A DNA stretch of 64,000 nucleotides from Pseudomonas sp. MF4836 (GCF_002018875.1 NZ_MVOL01000004.1:1-64000); one strand, 5' to 3'; counted from the stretch's first letter, positions 1 to 9,310 are shown. The notes: generated from the sequence alone by a model not told the origin. Made by a program: numbers and translations.

Positions 1-82
1 GATGATCTGAAGCAGCTCGCTGTCGAAAACCGCGTAACTCTTTGTTTACCAAGGAGTTTTCCGTTTCGACTGCGCCGGAAGT
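1..82 (-). other. rRNA operon leader, partial
   Basis: This is the transcribed leader expected downstream of the minus-strand promoter at 83-117, running off the left edge. It has no open frame worth calling. The sequence resembles the leader that precedes 16S rRNA in Pseudomonas, as recalled and not searched. The 16S gene itself would lie outside the window. Confidence 0.6.
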
Positions 83-117
83 GGGGCGAATTATAGACTT
101 CCAGAATCTGCCGTCAA
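83..117 (-). promoter_or_regulatory. strong sigma-70 promoter, rRNA operon type
   Basis: Read on the minus strand, TTGACG (117-112) and TATAAT (95-90) are separated by 16 bp. The discriminator after the -10 box is C-rich (TCGCCCC, 89-83), which is typical of stringently controlled rRNA promoters. A near-consensus core with a GC-rich discriminator and no reading frame downstream points to an rrn operon transcribed out of the left edge. Confidence 0.75.
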
Positions 118-148
118 CCCCTAATTTGCACTTTCTATGAATAAGCTC

Positions 149-174
149 AAAAACACCCAAAACAGGGTGTTTTT
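149..174 (-). terminator. intrinsic terminator after gcdG
   Basis: A perfect 10-bp stem (149-158 with 165-174) has a 6-nt loop and ends in a T run when read on the minus strand. It lies downstream of the gcdG stop and 32 bp before the -35 box of the rRNA-type promoter, so it insulates that promoter from gcd transcription. Confidence 0.8.
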
Positions 175-177
175 CCC

Positions 178-215
178 TTCTATATAGGAGGGCGCAAGCG
201 CCCCTCTATATAGAA
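178..215 (-). terminator. second stem-loop between gcdG and the terminator
   Basis: A long inverted repeat has arms starting TTCTATATAG and a GGCGC/GCGCC top, with two mismatches. It sits directly after the gcdG stop codon and just ahead of the T-run terminator at 149-174. It probably acts as part of a tandem terminator or protects the 3' end of the mRNA. It has no T run of its own. Confidence 0.5.
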
Positions 216-223
216 GAAGAAAC

Positions 224-1444
224 TTACAGCACCCCAGCCTGCCGCAACGTACTGACAGCTTCGGCCTCAAGCCCCAGCACACGCTGTAACACCTGCTGCG
301 TGTGCTCACCCAATAGAGGAGGGGCATTGCGGTACTCAACCGGGGTTTCAGAGAGCCGGATAGGGCTCGCCACCTGCGGCACCATGCCGGCCAGCGCGTG
401 AGGCAGCTCGATCGCCAAACCGCGAGCCTGCACCTGGGGATCAGCAAACACCTGGGCCAGATCATTGATAGGCCCGCAAGGCACCCCAGCCTGCTCCAAC
501 TGCACCACCCACTCGGCAGTGGTCTTGAAAACCGTTGCCTGGCGGATCAGAGGAATCAGCAGCGCACGATTGGCCACCCGCAGCTTATTGGTGGCAAACC
601 GCGGGTCGTCCGCCCACTGCGGCTGCCCAGCCACTTCGGCAAACTTGCGGAACTGCCCGTCATTGCCCACGGTAAGGATGAAGTCGCCATCCGCCGTAGG
701 GAAATCCTGATAAGGCACGATATTCGGATGAGCATTGCCCAGACGCTTGGGGGCAACCCCCGTAGTCAGATAGTTCATCGCCTGGTTGGCCAGACAGGCC
801 ACCTGCACATCGAGCAACGCCATATCGATATGCTGCCCACCACCGTCATGATCCCTATGGGCCAACGCCGCCAGGATCGCCACCGTCGAGTACAACCCGG
901 TAAGGATATCGGTCAGGGCCACGCCGACCTTGACCGGCCCGGCACCTTCATCCCCCTCGGGGCGGCCGGTCAGGCTCATCAGACCACCCAACCCCTGAAT
1001 CATGAAGTCGTAGCCCGCGCGCTTGGCATAAGGCCCGGTCTGACCGAAGCCGGTGATCGAGCAATAGATCAACTGCGGGTTCAGCGCCTTCAGCGATTCA
1101 TAGTCCAAACCATAAGCCGCCAGACCACCGACCTTGAAGTTTTCGATCAGGATGTCGGACTTGGCCGCCAGCTCACGCACCAGACGCTGACCTTCAGGCT
1201 GGGTGAAGTCGATGGTCACCGATTGCTTGTTGCGATTGGCCGACAGGTAGTAGGCGGCCTCGCTGGTGTTCTCGCCGTAGGCGTCCTTGAGGAAGGGCGG
1301 CCCCCAGGCGCGGGTATCGTCACCATTGCCCGGGCGCTCGACCTTGATCACTTCGGCGCCAAGGTCGGCGAGTATCTGCCCGGCCCAGGGCCCGGCCAAC
1401 ACACGCGATAAGTCCAGTACCCGCAGATGCGATAACGCGCCCAT
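224..1444 (-). CDS. gcdG: CaiB/BaiF CoA-transferase, probable glutarate CoA-transferase GcdG
   Basis: A 406-residue class III CoA-transferase of the CaiB/BaiF type. The N-terminus has the usual LRVLDLSRVLAGPWAGQ segment, and Asp146 in AGYDFM aligns with the catalytic aspartate that forms the acyl anhydride in this family. I start at ATG 1444 (MGALSHL) because homology begins there; an upstream in-frame start at 1489 adds 15 unconserved residues. It lies 13 bp after gcdH on the same strand, so the two are almost certainly co-transcribed. In P. putida the equivalent gene activates glutarate with succinyl-CoA, and that is the inferred role in lysine/glutarate breakdown. The family assignment is firm; the substrate comes from context. 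Confidence 0.88.
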   Translation of the reverse strand: MGALSHLRVLDLSRVLAGPWAGQILADLGAEVIKVERPGNGDDTRAWGPPFLKDAYGENTSEAAYYLSANRNKQSVTIDFTQPEGQRLVRELAAKSDILIENFKVGGLAAYGLDYESLKALNPQLIYCSITGFGQTGPYAKRAGYDFMIQGLGGLMSLTGRPEGDEGAGPVKVGVALTDILTGLYSTVAILAALAHRDHDGGGQHIDMALLDVQVACLANQAMNYLTTGVAPKRLGNAHPNIVPYQDFPTADGDFILTVGNDGQFRKFAEVAGQPQWADDPRFATNKLRVANRALLIPLIRQATVFKTTAEWVVQLEQAGVPCGPINDLAQVFADPQVQARGLAIELPHALAGMVPQVASPIRLSETPVEYRNAPPLLGEHTQQVLQRVLGLEAEAVSTLRQAGVL

Positions 1445-1457
1445 GGTCGTTCTCCTA

Positions 1458-2639
1458 TTAATAGAACGCCTGGAGACCGGTCTGCGCACGACCCAGAATC
1501 AGCGCATGCACGTCATGGGTCCCTTCATAGGTATTCACCACCTCAAGGTTGACCAGATGCCGGGCGACACCGAACTCATCCGAAATGCCGTTGCCGCCGA
1601 GCATGTCACGCGCCATACGGGCGATGTCCAGGGACTTGCCGCAGGAATTGCGCTTCATGATCGAGGTGATCTCCACCGCAGCCGTGCCTTCATCCTTCAT
1701 CCGCCCCAGACGCAGGCAACCTTGCAGGGCCAGGGTGATTTCGGTCTGCATGTCAGCGAGTTTTTTCTGGATCAGCTGGGTGGCAGCCAATGGGCGACCG
1801 AACTGATGGCGATCCAGGGTGTACTGGCGAGCGGTGTGCCAGCAGAACTCCGCTGCCCCCAGGGCGCCCCAGGAGATGCCGTAGCGCGCCGAGTTGAGGC
1901 AGGTGAACGGACCTTTCAGGCCACGCACATCCGGGAAGATGTTCTCTTCCGGCACAAATACGTTGTCCATGACGATTTCGCCGGTGATGGATGCACGCAA
2001 CCCGACCTTGCCGTGAATCGCCGGAGCGCTCAGGCCTTTCCAGCCTTTTTCCAGAACGAAGCCACGAATGTCGCCGGCATCATCTTTGGCCCAGACCACA
2101 AACACATCGGCAATCGGGCTGTTGGTGATCCACATCTTGCTGCCGGTCAGGCTGTAGCCGCCGTCGACCTTGCGCGCGCGAGTGATCATCGCACCCGGGT
2201 CGGAGCCATGGTTCGGCTCGGTCAGGCCAAAGCAGCCGATCCACTCGCCGGAAGCCAGTTTTGGCAGGTATTTCTGTTTTTGCGCCTCGGTGCCGAATTC
2301 GTTGATCGGCACCATCACCAGCGAGGACTGCACACTCATCATCGAGCGATAGCCCGAATCCACGCGCTCGACTTCACGGGCGATCAGGCCGTAGCACACA
2401 TAGTTCAGGCCGCTGCCACCGTACTGCTCAGGGATGGTCGCACCCAGCAGGCCGATCTCGCCCATTTCGCGGAAAATCGCCGGGTCGGTCTTTTCATGGC
2501 GGAAAGCTTCAAGCACACGCGGCGCCAGCTTGCCCTGAGCGAACTGCTCGGCACTGTCGCACACCATGCGCTCTTCTTCAGTGAGCTGTTGATCCAGCAG
2601 AAGGGGATCGATCCAGTTGAAGCTTGCTTTGCCGCCCAT
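1458..2639 (-). CDS. gcdH: glutaryl-CoA dehydrogenase
   Basis: A 393-residue acyl-CoA dehydrogenase that oxidises and decarboxylates glutaryl-CoA to crotonyl-CoA with FAD. It has the [13 protein letters not shown] and WITNSP flavin/substrate motifs and the C-terminal NTYEGTHD motif, with the expected catalytic Glu372. The length matches bacterial GcdH. The start ATG at 2639 has a GAGGA ribosome-binding site about 9 nt upstream. It is the first gene of a pair with gcdG and is divergent from the LysR gene gcdR. Together these convert glutarate to crotonyl-CoA. This is one of the most certain calls in the window. Confidence 0.95.
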   Translation of the reverse strand: MGGKASFNWIDPLLLDQQLTEEERMVCDSAEQFAQGKLAPRVLEAFRHEKTDPAIFREMGEIGLLGATIPEQYGGSGLNYVCYGLIAREVERVDSGYRSMMSVQSSLVMVPINEFGTEAQKQKYLPKLASGEWIGCFGLTEPNHGSDPGAMITRARKVDGGYSLTGSKMWITNSPIADVFVVWAKDDAGDIRGFVLEKGWKGLSAPAIHGKVGLRASITGEIVMDNVFVPEENIFPDVRGLKGPFTCLNSARYGISWGALGAAEFCWHTARQYTLDRHQFGRPLAATQLIQKKLADMQTEITLALQGCLRLGRMKDEGTAAVEITSIMKRNSCGKSLDIARMARDMLGGNGISDEFGVARHLVNLEVVNTYEGTHDVHALILGRAQTGLQAFY

Positions 2640-2797
2640 GAGTGAGTCCTCGTGAAGTAGGTCAACTATCGTGGGCTGATCCTAGGCCGGGTTGCCGTGA
2701 ACGGCAAACGAGGATTCCGCATACTGTTGTGCTAATTTCTCACTCCGTAATCGCCATAAACGGCATCAGCAGGTTGCACTGAGTGAGGTAGCTGTAC

Positions 2798-3697
2798 ATG
2801 CGCAGAAAGATCCCCAGCACCGTCGCCCTGGTCAGCTTCGAGGCAGCCGCCCGCCATGAAAGCTTCACCAAGGCCGCCCAGGAGCTGTCGCTGACCCAGG
2901 GCGCAATTTGTAGGCAGATCGCCAGCCTGGAAGAGTTCCTCAGTGTCGAGTTGTTCCGGCGCTCACGGCGCGGGGTCAAGCTGACCGAGGCCGGGCTTTC
3001 CTACAGCCGCCGGGTGGCGACTCAATTGGATGCAGTTGAACGCGATACGCTGTCGGTCATGGGCCAGCAGGGCGCCAATGTGATCGAACTGGCCGTGGTA
3101 CCCACCTTCGGCACCCAGTGGCTGCTGCCACGGCTCAAGGACTTCCAGCAGCAGCACCCGGAAGTTACGGTCAACCTGACCAACCGCACGCGCCCCTTTC
3201 TGTTCGCCGACACCGACTTCGACGGCGCCATCTACTTTGGCGACGCCGACTGGTCCGGCACCCAGTCCCACCGTCTGATGGGCGAGAGCCCGCTTCCGGT
3301 GTGCAGCCCGGCCATGCTCGGCACCCAGGGGCAGTTAAGCGCCGCCCAGATCGCCGATCTGCCCCTGCTGCAGCAAACCACGCGGCCTTATGCATGGCGG
3401 CAATGGTTCAACGCCCAGCACATGAATATCCCTCGCGACATGACGGGCCCGCGTTACGAGCTATTCTCCATGCTCGCCCAGGCCGCCATGCATGACATGG
3501 GCATCGCCCTGATTCCGCCTTTCCTTATTCAGCGTGAACTCGCCGAGAAACGCCTGGTGATTGCCAACCCTCAGCGCCTCTCGAGCATCAAGGCTTATTA
3601 CCTGATGATTCCCGAGCGCAAGGTCGAATCAGCGTCTTTACGGGCTTTTCGCGACTGGCTGATCCACCAGGCACACAGCTACAGCCTCGAAGAATAA
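2798..3697 (+). CDS. gcdR: LysR-type regulator GcdR
   Basis: A 299-residue LysR-family transcription factor. Residues about 1-65 form the winged helix-turn-helix (FEAAARHESFTKAAQELSLTQ), followed by a periplasmic-binding-protein-like effector domain. It belongs to the GcvA-like branch. It is transcribed divergently from gcdH across a 158-bp gap, the usual arrangement for a LysR activator and its target, so control of gcdHG by a glutarate-derived ligand is inferred. The start at 2798 has a GAGG motif a little upstream. Confidence 0.85.
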   Translation: MRRKIPSTVALVSFEAAARHESFTKAAQELSLTQGAICRQIASLEEFLSVELFRRSRRGVKLTEAGLSYSRRVATQLDAVERDTLSVMGQQGANVIELAVVPTFGTQWLLPRLKDFQQQHPEVTVNLTNRTRPFLFADTDFDGAIYFGDADWSGTQSHRLMGESPLPVCSPAMLGTQGQLSAAQIADLPLLQQTTRPYAWRQWFNAQHMNIPRDMTGPRYELFSMLAQAAMHDMGIALIPPFLIQRELAEKRLVIANPQRLSSIKAYYLMIPERKVESASLRAFRDWLIHQAHSYSLEE

Positions 3698-3802
3698 AGG
3701 GATAGCGCCATTAGCTGACCACGTAGTCAACTTATTTAAAGCACTACAGATATAACTATTTGTCGCATTTAGACAGACTGTACCGACAAGCTGAACAATC
3801 GT

Positions 3803-3833
3803 CCTACAAGCGGCTAACCACGTGGCTTGTAGG
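3803..3833 (+). terminator. stem-loop after gcdR
   Basis: A 9-bp perfect inverted repeat (CCTACAAGC, 3803-3811, with 3825-3833) lies 105 bp after the gcdR stop. Only a weak T run follows (GTTTAAT), so it may be a terminator or a REP-like remnant. The rest of 3698-4148 holds no gene I can support. Its AT-rich part (3720-3900) and GC-richer part (4000-4100) presumably carry the promoter and leader of pntAA. Confidence 0.4.
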
Positions 3834-4148
3834 GTTTAATTAACAGCGATAACCGAGCATTCACACCACCGATAGAAAAAATATCGTTTCCCCGGATAAA
3901 TCCTTGAAAGGCACGGCCTGTAAGGGATCTAGCCGTACCATTGCGACATTCGGTCACGGGGTGACTTGTAGTTAATTTTCCGTCACGCATCAGAATCCCT
4001 TGAAGGGTGCAAAGTTCGCCTGCAAAATGCCGCGCCCCGCCGTGATTTCGGTGGGATCGTGCTGATCGGCCGCCCCAGTCGCACCTTCCGCAGTGCGCTG
4101 GCCTTCTAAGAAAGATCGAAAGCAATAAGATCAAGCAGGAGATTTGAC

Positions 4149-5270
4149 GTGCACATTGGTGTTCCTCTCGAAACCCAAACGGGTGAAACACGGGTTGCTG
4201 CAACCCCGGAAACCATCAAGAAGCTGATCGGCCAGGGTCACAAGGTCACTGTGCAAAGCGGCGCCGGCATTAATGCCAGCGTTGTCGACAGCGCCTATGA
4301 AGCGGCAGGCGCAAGCATTGGCAGCGCCAATGACGCCTTTGGTGCAGAGCTGATTCTCAAGGTCGTGGCCCCTAGCGACAGCGAGCTGACCCTGATCAAG
4401 AGCGGCACCGTGCTGGTGGGCATGCTCAACCCGTTCAGCAATGAAACCATTGCCAAACTGGCCGAGCACGGCATTACCGCTTTCGCCCTGGAAGCCGCGC
4501 CCCGCACCTCTCGAGCCCAGAGCCTGGATGTGCTGTCGTCCCAGGCCAACATCGCCGGTTACAAGGCGGTGCTGCTGGCAGCCCATCATTACCCACGCTT
4601 CATGCCCATGCTGATGACCGCCGCCGGTACGGTGAAAGCCGCCCGTGTGCTGATTCTCGGCGCCGGCGTTGCCGGCCTGCAGGCCATTGCCACGGCCAAG
4701 CGCCTGGGTGCGGTGATCGAGGCTTCGGACGTGCGTCCGGCGGTGAAGGAACAGATCGAATCCCTGGGCGCCAAGTTCGTCGACGTGCCCTACGAGACCG
4801 ATGAAGAGCGTGAATGCGCGGTCGGTGTCGGCGGTTACGCCCGCCCCATGCCGAGCAGTTGGATGCAGCGCCAGGCCCTGGCGGTGCACGAACGCGCCAA
4901 GCAGGCCGATATCGTCATCACCACCGCGCTGATTCCGGGCCGCAAGGCTCCGACCCTACTGAGCGCCGAAACCGTCGCACAGATGAAACCAGGTTCGGTG
5001 GTCATCGACCTCGCCGCAGCCCAGGGCGGCAACTGCCCGCTGACCGTGGCCGACCAGGTGGTGGTCGAGCATGGCGTGACCATCTGCGGCCCGACCAACC
5101 TGGCCGGCGCTGTCGCCGCCGACGCCTCGGCGCTGTATGCGCGCAACCTGCTGGACTTCCTGAAGCTTGTCTTCACCAAAGAAGGGCAGTTCGAAGTCAA
5201 CCTTGAAGACGACATCGTCGCCGCGTGCCTGATGTGCCGCGACGGGCAAGTCATCCGTAAAAACGCCTAA
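4149..5270 (+). CDS. pntAA: NAD(P) transhydrogenase subunit alpha part 1
   Basis: A 373-residue soluble NAD(H)-binding domain I of proton-translocating transhydrogenase. It carries the alanine-dehydrogenase/PNT fold with LILGAGVAGLQAI as the dinucleotide-binding loop and the RPMPSSWMQRQA mobile loop. The GTG start at 4149 has an AGGAG Shine-Dalgarno sequence about 8 nt upstream. The alpha subunit is split into two genes, as in Pseudomonas and Rhodospirillum, while E. coli has a single pntA. It is the first gene of a three-gene operon. Confidence 0.95.
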   Translation: MHIGVPLETQTGETRVAATPETIKKLIGQGHKVTVQSGAGINASVVDSAYEAAGASIGSANDAFGAELILKVVAPSDSELTLIKSGTVLVGMLNPFSNETIAKLAEHGITAFALEAAPRTSRAQSLDVLSSQANIAGYKAVLLAAHHYPRFMPMLMTAAGTVKAARVLILGAGVAGLQAIATAKRLGAVIEASDVRPAVKEQIESLGAKFVDVPYETDEERECAVGVGGYARPMPSSWMQRQALAVHERAKQADIVITTALIPGRKAPTLLSAETVAQMKPGSVVIDLAAAQGGNCPLTVADQVVVEHGVTICGPTNLAGAVAADASALYARNLLDFLKLVFTKEGQFEVNLEDDIVAACLMCRDGQVIRKNA

Positions 5271-5285
5271 GCAGGGATTCAGACG

Positions 5286-5606
5286 ATGGAAGAGCTTATC
5301 TCCCCCGGTATCTACAACCTGATCATCTTCGTGCTGGCGATTTATGTCGGTTACCACGTGGTCTGGAACGTCACACCTGCACTGCACACCCCCTTGATGG
5401 CGGTGACCAACGCGATTTCAGCGATCGTGATCGTCGGCGCCATGCTGGCTGCGGCACTGACCGTGACCCCCCTGGGCAAGACCATGGGCACCCTGGCCGT
5501 GGCCCTGGCGGCGGTCAATGTGTTCGGCGGCTTCCTGGTGACGCGCCGCATGCTTGAGATGTTCAAGAAGAAAGCCCCGAAAGTAAAAGAAGAGGCGCCC
5601 AAGTAA
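5286..5606 (+). CDS. pntAB: NAD(P) transhydrogenase subunit alpha part 2 (membrane)
   Basis: A 106-residue membrane part of the alpha subunit, with three hydrophobic segments and a charged C-terminal tail ([14 protein letters not shown]). It corresponds to the transmembrane half of E. coli PntA. It lies 15 bp after pntAA and its stop codon overlaps the pntB start by one base (TAATG). This supports translational coupling and equal production of membrane subunits. Confidence 0.93.
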   Translation: MEELISPGIYNLIIFVLAIYVGYHVVWNVTPALHTPLMAVTNAISAIVIVGAMLAAALTVTPLGKTMGTLAVALAAVNVFGGFLVTRRMLEMFKKKAPKVKEEAPK

Positions 5607-7042
5607 TGAGCATGAACCTGGTAACGACGCTCTACCTGATCGCGTCGATCTGCTTTATCCAGGCCCTCAAGGGCCTGTCGCACCCGACCACTTCGCGGCG
5701 CGGCAACCTGTTCGGCATGCTCGGCATGGCGCTGGCGGTGCTCACCACCGTGGGCCTCATCTATAAGCTGGGCGCTGAGCTGGCCACCGCCGGTATCGGT
5801 TATGTGATTGTCGGCCTGTTGATCGGCGGCAGCGCCGGCTCGATCATGGCCAAGCGCGTCGAGATGACCAAGATGCCGGAGCTGGTGGCTTTCATGCACA
5901 GCATGATCGGCCTGGCTGCGGTGTTCATCGCTATCGCCGCCGTGGTCGAGCCGCAGTCCCTGGGCATCGTCAAACAGCTGGGGGACGCGATCCCTGCCGG
6001 TAACCGCCTGGAGCTGTTCCTTGGCGCGGCCATCGGCGCCATCACCTTCTCCGGTTCGGTGATCGCCTTCGGCAAGCTGTCGGGCAAGTACAAGTTCCGC
6101 CTGTTCCAGGGCGCACCGGTACAGTTCGGCGGCCAGCACAAGATCAACCTGGTATTGGGCCTTGCGACCCTGGGCCTGGGCCTGGCGTTCATGCTCACCG
6201 GCAACCTCAGCGCCTTCGCGCTGATGCTGGCCCTGGCGTTTGTGCTGGGCGTGCTGATCATCATCCCCATCGGCGGCGCCGACATGCCGGTGGTGGTGTC
6301 GATGCTCAACAGCTACTCCGGCTGGGCAGCGGCGGGTATCGGCTTCTCGCTGAACAACTCGATGCTGATCATCGCCGGCTCCCTGGTGGGCTCCAGCGGC
6401 GCGATCCTCTCGTACATCATGTGCAAGGCGATGAACCGTTCCTTCTTTAATGTGCTGCTCGGTGGCTTCGGCAACACCGCGGATGCCGCCGGACCTGCCG
6501 GTTCGAAAGAAGCGCGTCCGGTGAAATCGGGTTCGGCTGATGATGCGACCTTCCTCCTGACCAACGCCGACACCGTGATTATCGTTCCCGGCTATGGCCT
6601 GGCAGTGGCCCGGGCGCAGCATGCGCTGAAGGAGCTGACCGAGAAGCTGACCCACCGCGGCGTGACCGTGAAGTACGCGATCCACCCGGTGGCGGGGCGC
6701 ATGCCCGGTCATATGAACGTACTGCTGGCCGAGGCCGAAGTGCCGTATGACCAGGTGTTCGAGATGGAGGACATCAACTCCGAGTTCGGCCAGGCTGACG
6801 TGGTGCTGGTACTGGGGGCCAACGACGTGGTCAACCCGGCCGCCAAGAACGATCCGAAATCGCCGATTGCCGGCATGCCGATTCTGGAAGCGTTCAAGGC
6901 CAAGACCATCATCGTCAACAAGCGCTCCATGGCCAGCGGTTATGCCGGCCTGGACAACGAGCTGTTTTACCTCGACAAAACCATGATGGTCTTCGGCGAC
7001 GCGAAGAAAGTCATCGAAGACATGGTCAAGGCTGTCGAGTAA
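5606..7042 (+). CDS. pntB: NAD(P) transhydrogenase subunit beta
   Basis: A 478-residue subunit with an N-terminal membrane domain II of about nine helices and a C-terminal NADP(H)-binding domain III. Domain III contains IVPGYGLAVARAQ, HPVAGRMPGHMNVLLAEA, VLGANDVVNPAA and NKRSMASGYAGLDN, all standard. With pntAA and pntAB it couples proton entry to reduction of NADP by NADH. It is the last gene of the operon and is followed by a clear terminator. Confidence 0.96.
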   Translation: MSMNLVTTLYLIASICFIQALKGLSHPTTSRRGNLFGMLGMALAVLTTVGLIYKLGAELATAGIGYVIVGLLIGGSAGSIMAKRVEMTKMPELVAFMHSMIGLAAVFIAIAAVVEPQSLGIVKQLGDAIPAGNRLELFLGAAIGAITFSGSVIAFGKLSGKYKFRLFQGAPVQFGGQHKINLVLGLATLGLGLAFMLTGNLSAFALMLALAFVLGVLIIIPIGGADMPVVVSMLNSYSGWAAAGIGFSLNNSMLIIAGSLVGSSGAILSYIMCKAMNRSFFNVLLGGFGNTADAAGPAGSKEARPVKSGSADDATFLLTNADTVIIVPGYGLAVARAQHALKELTEKLTHRGVTVKYAIHPVAGRMPGHMNVLLAEAEVPYDQVFEMEDINSEFGQADVVLVLGANDVVNPAAKNDPKSPIAGMPILEAFKAKTIIVNKRSMASGYAGLDNELFYLDKTMMVFGDAKKVIEDMVKAVE

Positions 7043-7065
7043 AACCTGCGCCAAGGCAATACCCC

Positions 7066-7097
7066 AAACCTCAGCCTTTAGTAGGCTGGGGTTTTTT
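7066..7097 (+). terminator. intrinsic terminator of the pnt operon
   Basis: A 9-bp stem (7069-7077 with 7083-7091, one G-T pair) has a 5-nt loop and a run of six T. It lies 27 bp after the pntB stop codon. Confidence 0.88.
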
Positions 7098-7222
7098 ATT
7101 GGCTGCACAATCCCGACAAAAGGCTCTAAATCGCGGCGCTGCATTCGACCATGGTAGCGCGCCGAATTTGTTCGAAATCACTAGACTGCGCATCTTGCTT
7201 CCGTTGCCCGAGATAACAATCC

Positions 7223-8716
7223 ATGTACCGTGATCGTATCCGCTTGCCTTCGTTGTTGGATAAGGTGATGAGCGCCGCCGACGCTGCCGCTCTGATTCAG
7301 GACGGCATGACCGTCGGCATGAGCGGCTTTACCCGCGCCGGCGAAGCCAAGGCCGTGCCCCACGCGCTGGCCGAGCGTGCCAAAGTGACCCCGCTGAAAA
7401 TTACCCTGATGACCGGCGCCAGCCTGGGCAACGACCTCGACAAGCAGCTCACCGAAGCTGGCGTGCTGGCGCGGCGCATGCCGTTCCAGGTCGACAGCAC
7501 CCTGCGCAAGGCGATCAACGCCGGCGAAGTCATGTTTATCGACCAGCATCTGTCGGAGACCGTGGAACAACTGCGCAACCAGCAGCTCAAGCTGCCGGAC
7601 ATCGCCGTGATCGAGGCCGTGGCGATCACCGAACAAGGCCATATCGTGCCGACCACCTCGGTGGGCAACTCCGCCAGCTTCGCGATTTTCGCCAAGCAGG
7701 TGATCGTCGAGATCAACCTGGCGCACAACCCGAACCTGGAAGGCCTGCACGACATCTATATCCCGACCTACCGGCCGACCCGCACGCCGATCCCACTGAC
7801 CAAGGTCGACGACCGCATCGGCAGCACCGCGATTCCGATTCCACCGGAAAAAATCGCCGCCATCGTCATCACCAACCAGCCTGACTCGGCTTCTACGGTG
7901 CTGGCGCCGGACAGCGAGACCCAGGGCATCGCCTACCACCTGATCAACTTCCTCAAGCAGGAAGTGGACGCCGGGCGCATGACCAACAAGCTCGGTCCGC
8001 TGCAGGCGGGCATCGGCAACATCGCCAACGCGGTGATGTGCGGCCTGATCGACTCGCCGTTCGAAGACCTGACCATGTACTCCGAAGTGCTGCAGGATTC
8101 GACCTTCGACCTGATCGATGCCGGCAAGCTGAGCTTCGCCTCGGGCAGCTCGATCACCCTGTCGAGCCGGCGCAATGCCGACGTGTTCGGCAACCTGGAG
8201 CGCTACAAGGACAAACTGGTGCTGCGCCCGCAGGAGATCTCCAACCACCCGGAAGTGGTGCGGCGCCTGGGCATCATCGCGGTCAACACCGCACTGGAGT
8301 TCGACATCTACGGCAACGTCAACTCCACCCACGTCTGCGGCACGCGGATGATGAACGGCATCGGCGGCTCCGGCGACTTCGCCCGCAACGCGCACCTGTC
8401 GGTCTTCGTCACCAAGTCGATTGCCAAGGGCGGGGCGATTTCCAGCGTGGTACCGATGGTCAGCCACGTCGACCACACCGAACATGACGTCGACATCCTG
8501 GTCACCGAGATCGGCCTGGCCGACCTGCGCGGCCTGGCACCGCGGGAACGCGCCCGGGTGATCATCGACAACTGCGTGCACCCGTCCTACCGCGCCGCCC
8601 TGAATGACTACTACACCGCCGCCTGCGCACTGGGCGGACACACCCCGCACATCCTGCGTGATGCCCTGAGCTGGCACATCAACCTGGAAGAGCACGGGCA
8701 GATGCTGGTGAAGTAA
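7223..8716 (+). CDS. acetyl-CoA hydrolase/transferase family protein (succinyl-CoA:acetate CoA-transferase type)
   Basis: A 497-residue class I CoA-transferase of the Cat1/AarC family. Residues 263-270 (GIGNIANA) and 379-386 (GIGGSGDF) are family signatures. Glu288 in MYSEVLQD aligns with the glutamate that forms the CoA thioester. Such enzymes exchange CoA between succinate, acetate or propionate and act in acetate assimilation or overflow. It is a single-gene unit between the pnt terminator and the DUF1127 region. Annotation as a hydrolase is common, but the motifs fit transferase activity better. The exact acyl donor cannot be read from sequence. Confidence 0.88.
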   Translation: MYRDRIRLPSLLDKVMSAADAAALIQDGMTVGMSGFTRAGEAKAVPHALAERAKVTPLKITLMTGASLGNDLDKQLTEAGVLARRMPFQVDSTLRKAINAGEVMFIDQHLSETVEQLRNQQLKLPDIAVIEAVAITEQGHIVPTTSVGNSASFAIFAKQVIVEINLAHNPNLEGLHDIYIPTYRPTRTPIPLTKVDDRIGSTAIPIPPEKIAAIVITNQPDSASTVLAPDSETQGIAYHLINFLKQEVDAGRMTNKLGPLQAGIGNIANAVMCGLIDSPFEDLTMYSEVLQDSTFDLIDAGKLSFASGSSITLSSRRNADVFGNLERYKDKLVLRPQEISNHPEVVRRLGIIAVNTALEFDIYGNVNSTHVCGTRMMNGIGGSGDFARNAHLSVFVTKSIAKGGAISSVVPMVSHVDHTEHDVDILVTEIGLADLRGLAPRERARVIIDNCVHPSYRAALNDYYTAACALGGHTPHILRDALSWHINLEEHGQMLVK

Positions 8717-8787
8717 ATGCAACAGTTGGCCGCTGACGCAAACACAGTTTCGTCAGCTGGTCAGCCGCCTGAATAGAACCGGTAAAA

Positions 8788-8802
8788 ACTGTACTACTGT
8801 AC
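8788..8802. promoter_or_regulatory. tandem ACTGTAC motifs, candidate operator
   Basis: Two copies of ACTGTAC (8788-8794 and 8796-8802) are spaced 8 bp apart and flanked by ACCGGT on both sides (8778-8783 and 8801-8806). More copies of GTACAG or ATACAG lie at 8876-8882, 8900-8905, 8936-8952, 9395-9404, 9426-9435 and 9448-9453. Tandem sites of this kind are typical of GntR/MocR regulators, but the regulator is not identified here. Confidence 0.4.
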
Positions 8803-8935
8803 CGGTGATTTTCCCACCTAAAACCCCCTCCAATCTCATAAAACCTTACAAAACGCACTAAATAAGTGCGCATAGGTACAGTTGCCTCATTTCCGAGCAG
8901 TACAGCCCCTATAAACAGTTAACTGGTCCCTCACA

Positions 8936-8952
8936 ATACAGGTGAACTGTAT
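8936..8952. promoter_or_regulatory. inverted repeat ATACAG-5-CTGTAT, candidate operator
   Basis: Perfect 6-bp inverted arms (8936-8941 and 8947-8952) around a 5-bp spacer, upstream of the DUF1127 gene. CAGTTAACTG, a 10-bp palindrome, lies just before it at 8916-8925. It carries the same core as the other TACAG motifs in 8788-9453. The rest of 8717-9035 holds no other gene I can support. Confidence 0.4.
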
Positions 8953-9035
8953 CTACAGAGTCTTGCGTCAGAGGAGGATCATTGGCATCAGTTAAACCAC
9001 TACCTGATCCCGCCACAAGCGGAAGGATGTCAACC

Positions 9036-9251
9036 ATGGAACGTACAATCAGTTCCGAACTGTTCTTCGAAGAGAAAGCTGCAAAATCCCAGGCTTCCAT
9101 GCCTCTGCGCATTATCGCCAACCTGATGCTGTGGCAGCGCCGCATCTCCAGCCGCCATCAACTGGCTCGTCTGGATTCGCGTTTGCTGGCTGACGCCGGT
9201 ATCAGCGAAGCACAACGCTACGAAGAGCTGAGCAAGCCGTTCTGGCGCTAA
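9036..9251 (+). CDS. DUF1127 domain protein
   Basis: A 71-residue basic protein ending in the DUF1127-type segment (WQRRISSRHQLARLDSRLLADAGIS, then KPFWR at the C-terminus). DUF1127 proteins are small, Arg-rich and often stress- or phosphate-responsive; some are reported to bind RNA, but none is known for this one. I choose ATG 9036 because GGAAGGA lies about 9 nt upstream. A TTG at 8982 with a strong GAGGAGG before it would give an 18-residue extension and cannot be excluded. It stands alone, flanked by repeated TACAG motifs, and is followed by a strong terminator. Confidence 0.85.
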   Translation: MERTISSELFFEEKAAKSQASMPLRIIANLMLWQRRISSRHQLARLDSRLLADAGISEAQRYEELSKPFWR

Positions 9252-9310
9252 GTTAGCGTCGCTGGCCCTGACCCACCGGGTCCACCGCCAGCACCCCAGA
9301 TTAAGAAAAC

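Noticed and set aside
5351..7144. A 597-codon minus-strand open stretch opposite pntAB-pntB
   Set aside because: It covers two certain genes and has a shadow composition (His/Gln/Arg-rich, no domain).
7181..8722. A 513-codon minus-strand open stretch opposite the acetyl-CoA hydrolase gene
   Set aside because: Same reason: antisense of a well-recognised enzyme, with no features of its own.
8982..9035. TTG start with a strong GAGGAGG for the DUF1127 gene
   Set aside because: The extension is not typical of DUF1127 proteins, and ATG 9036 has its own site. It is left as an alternative.
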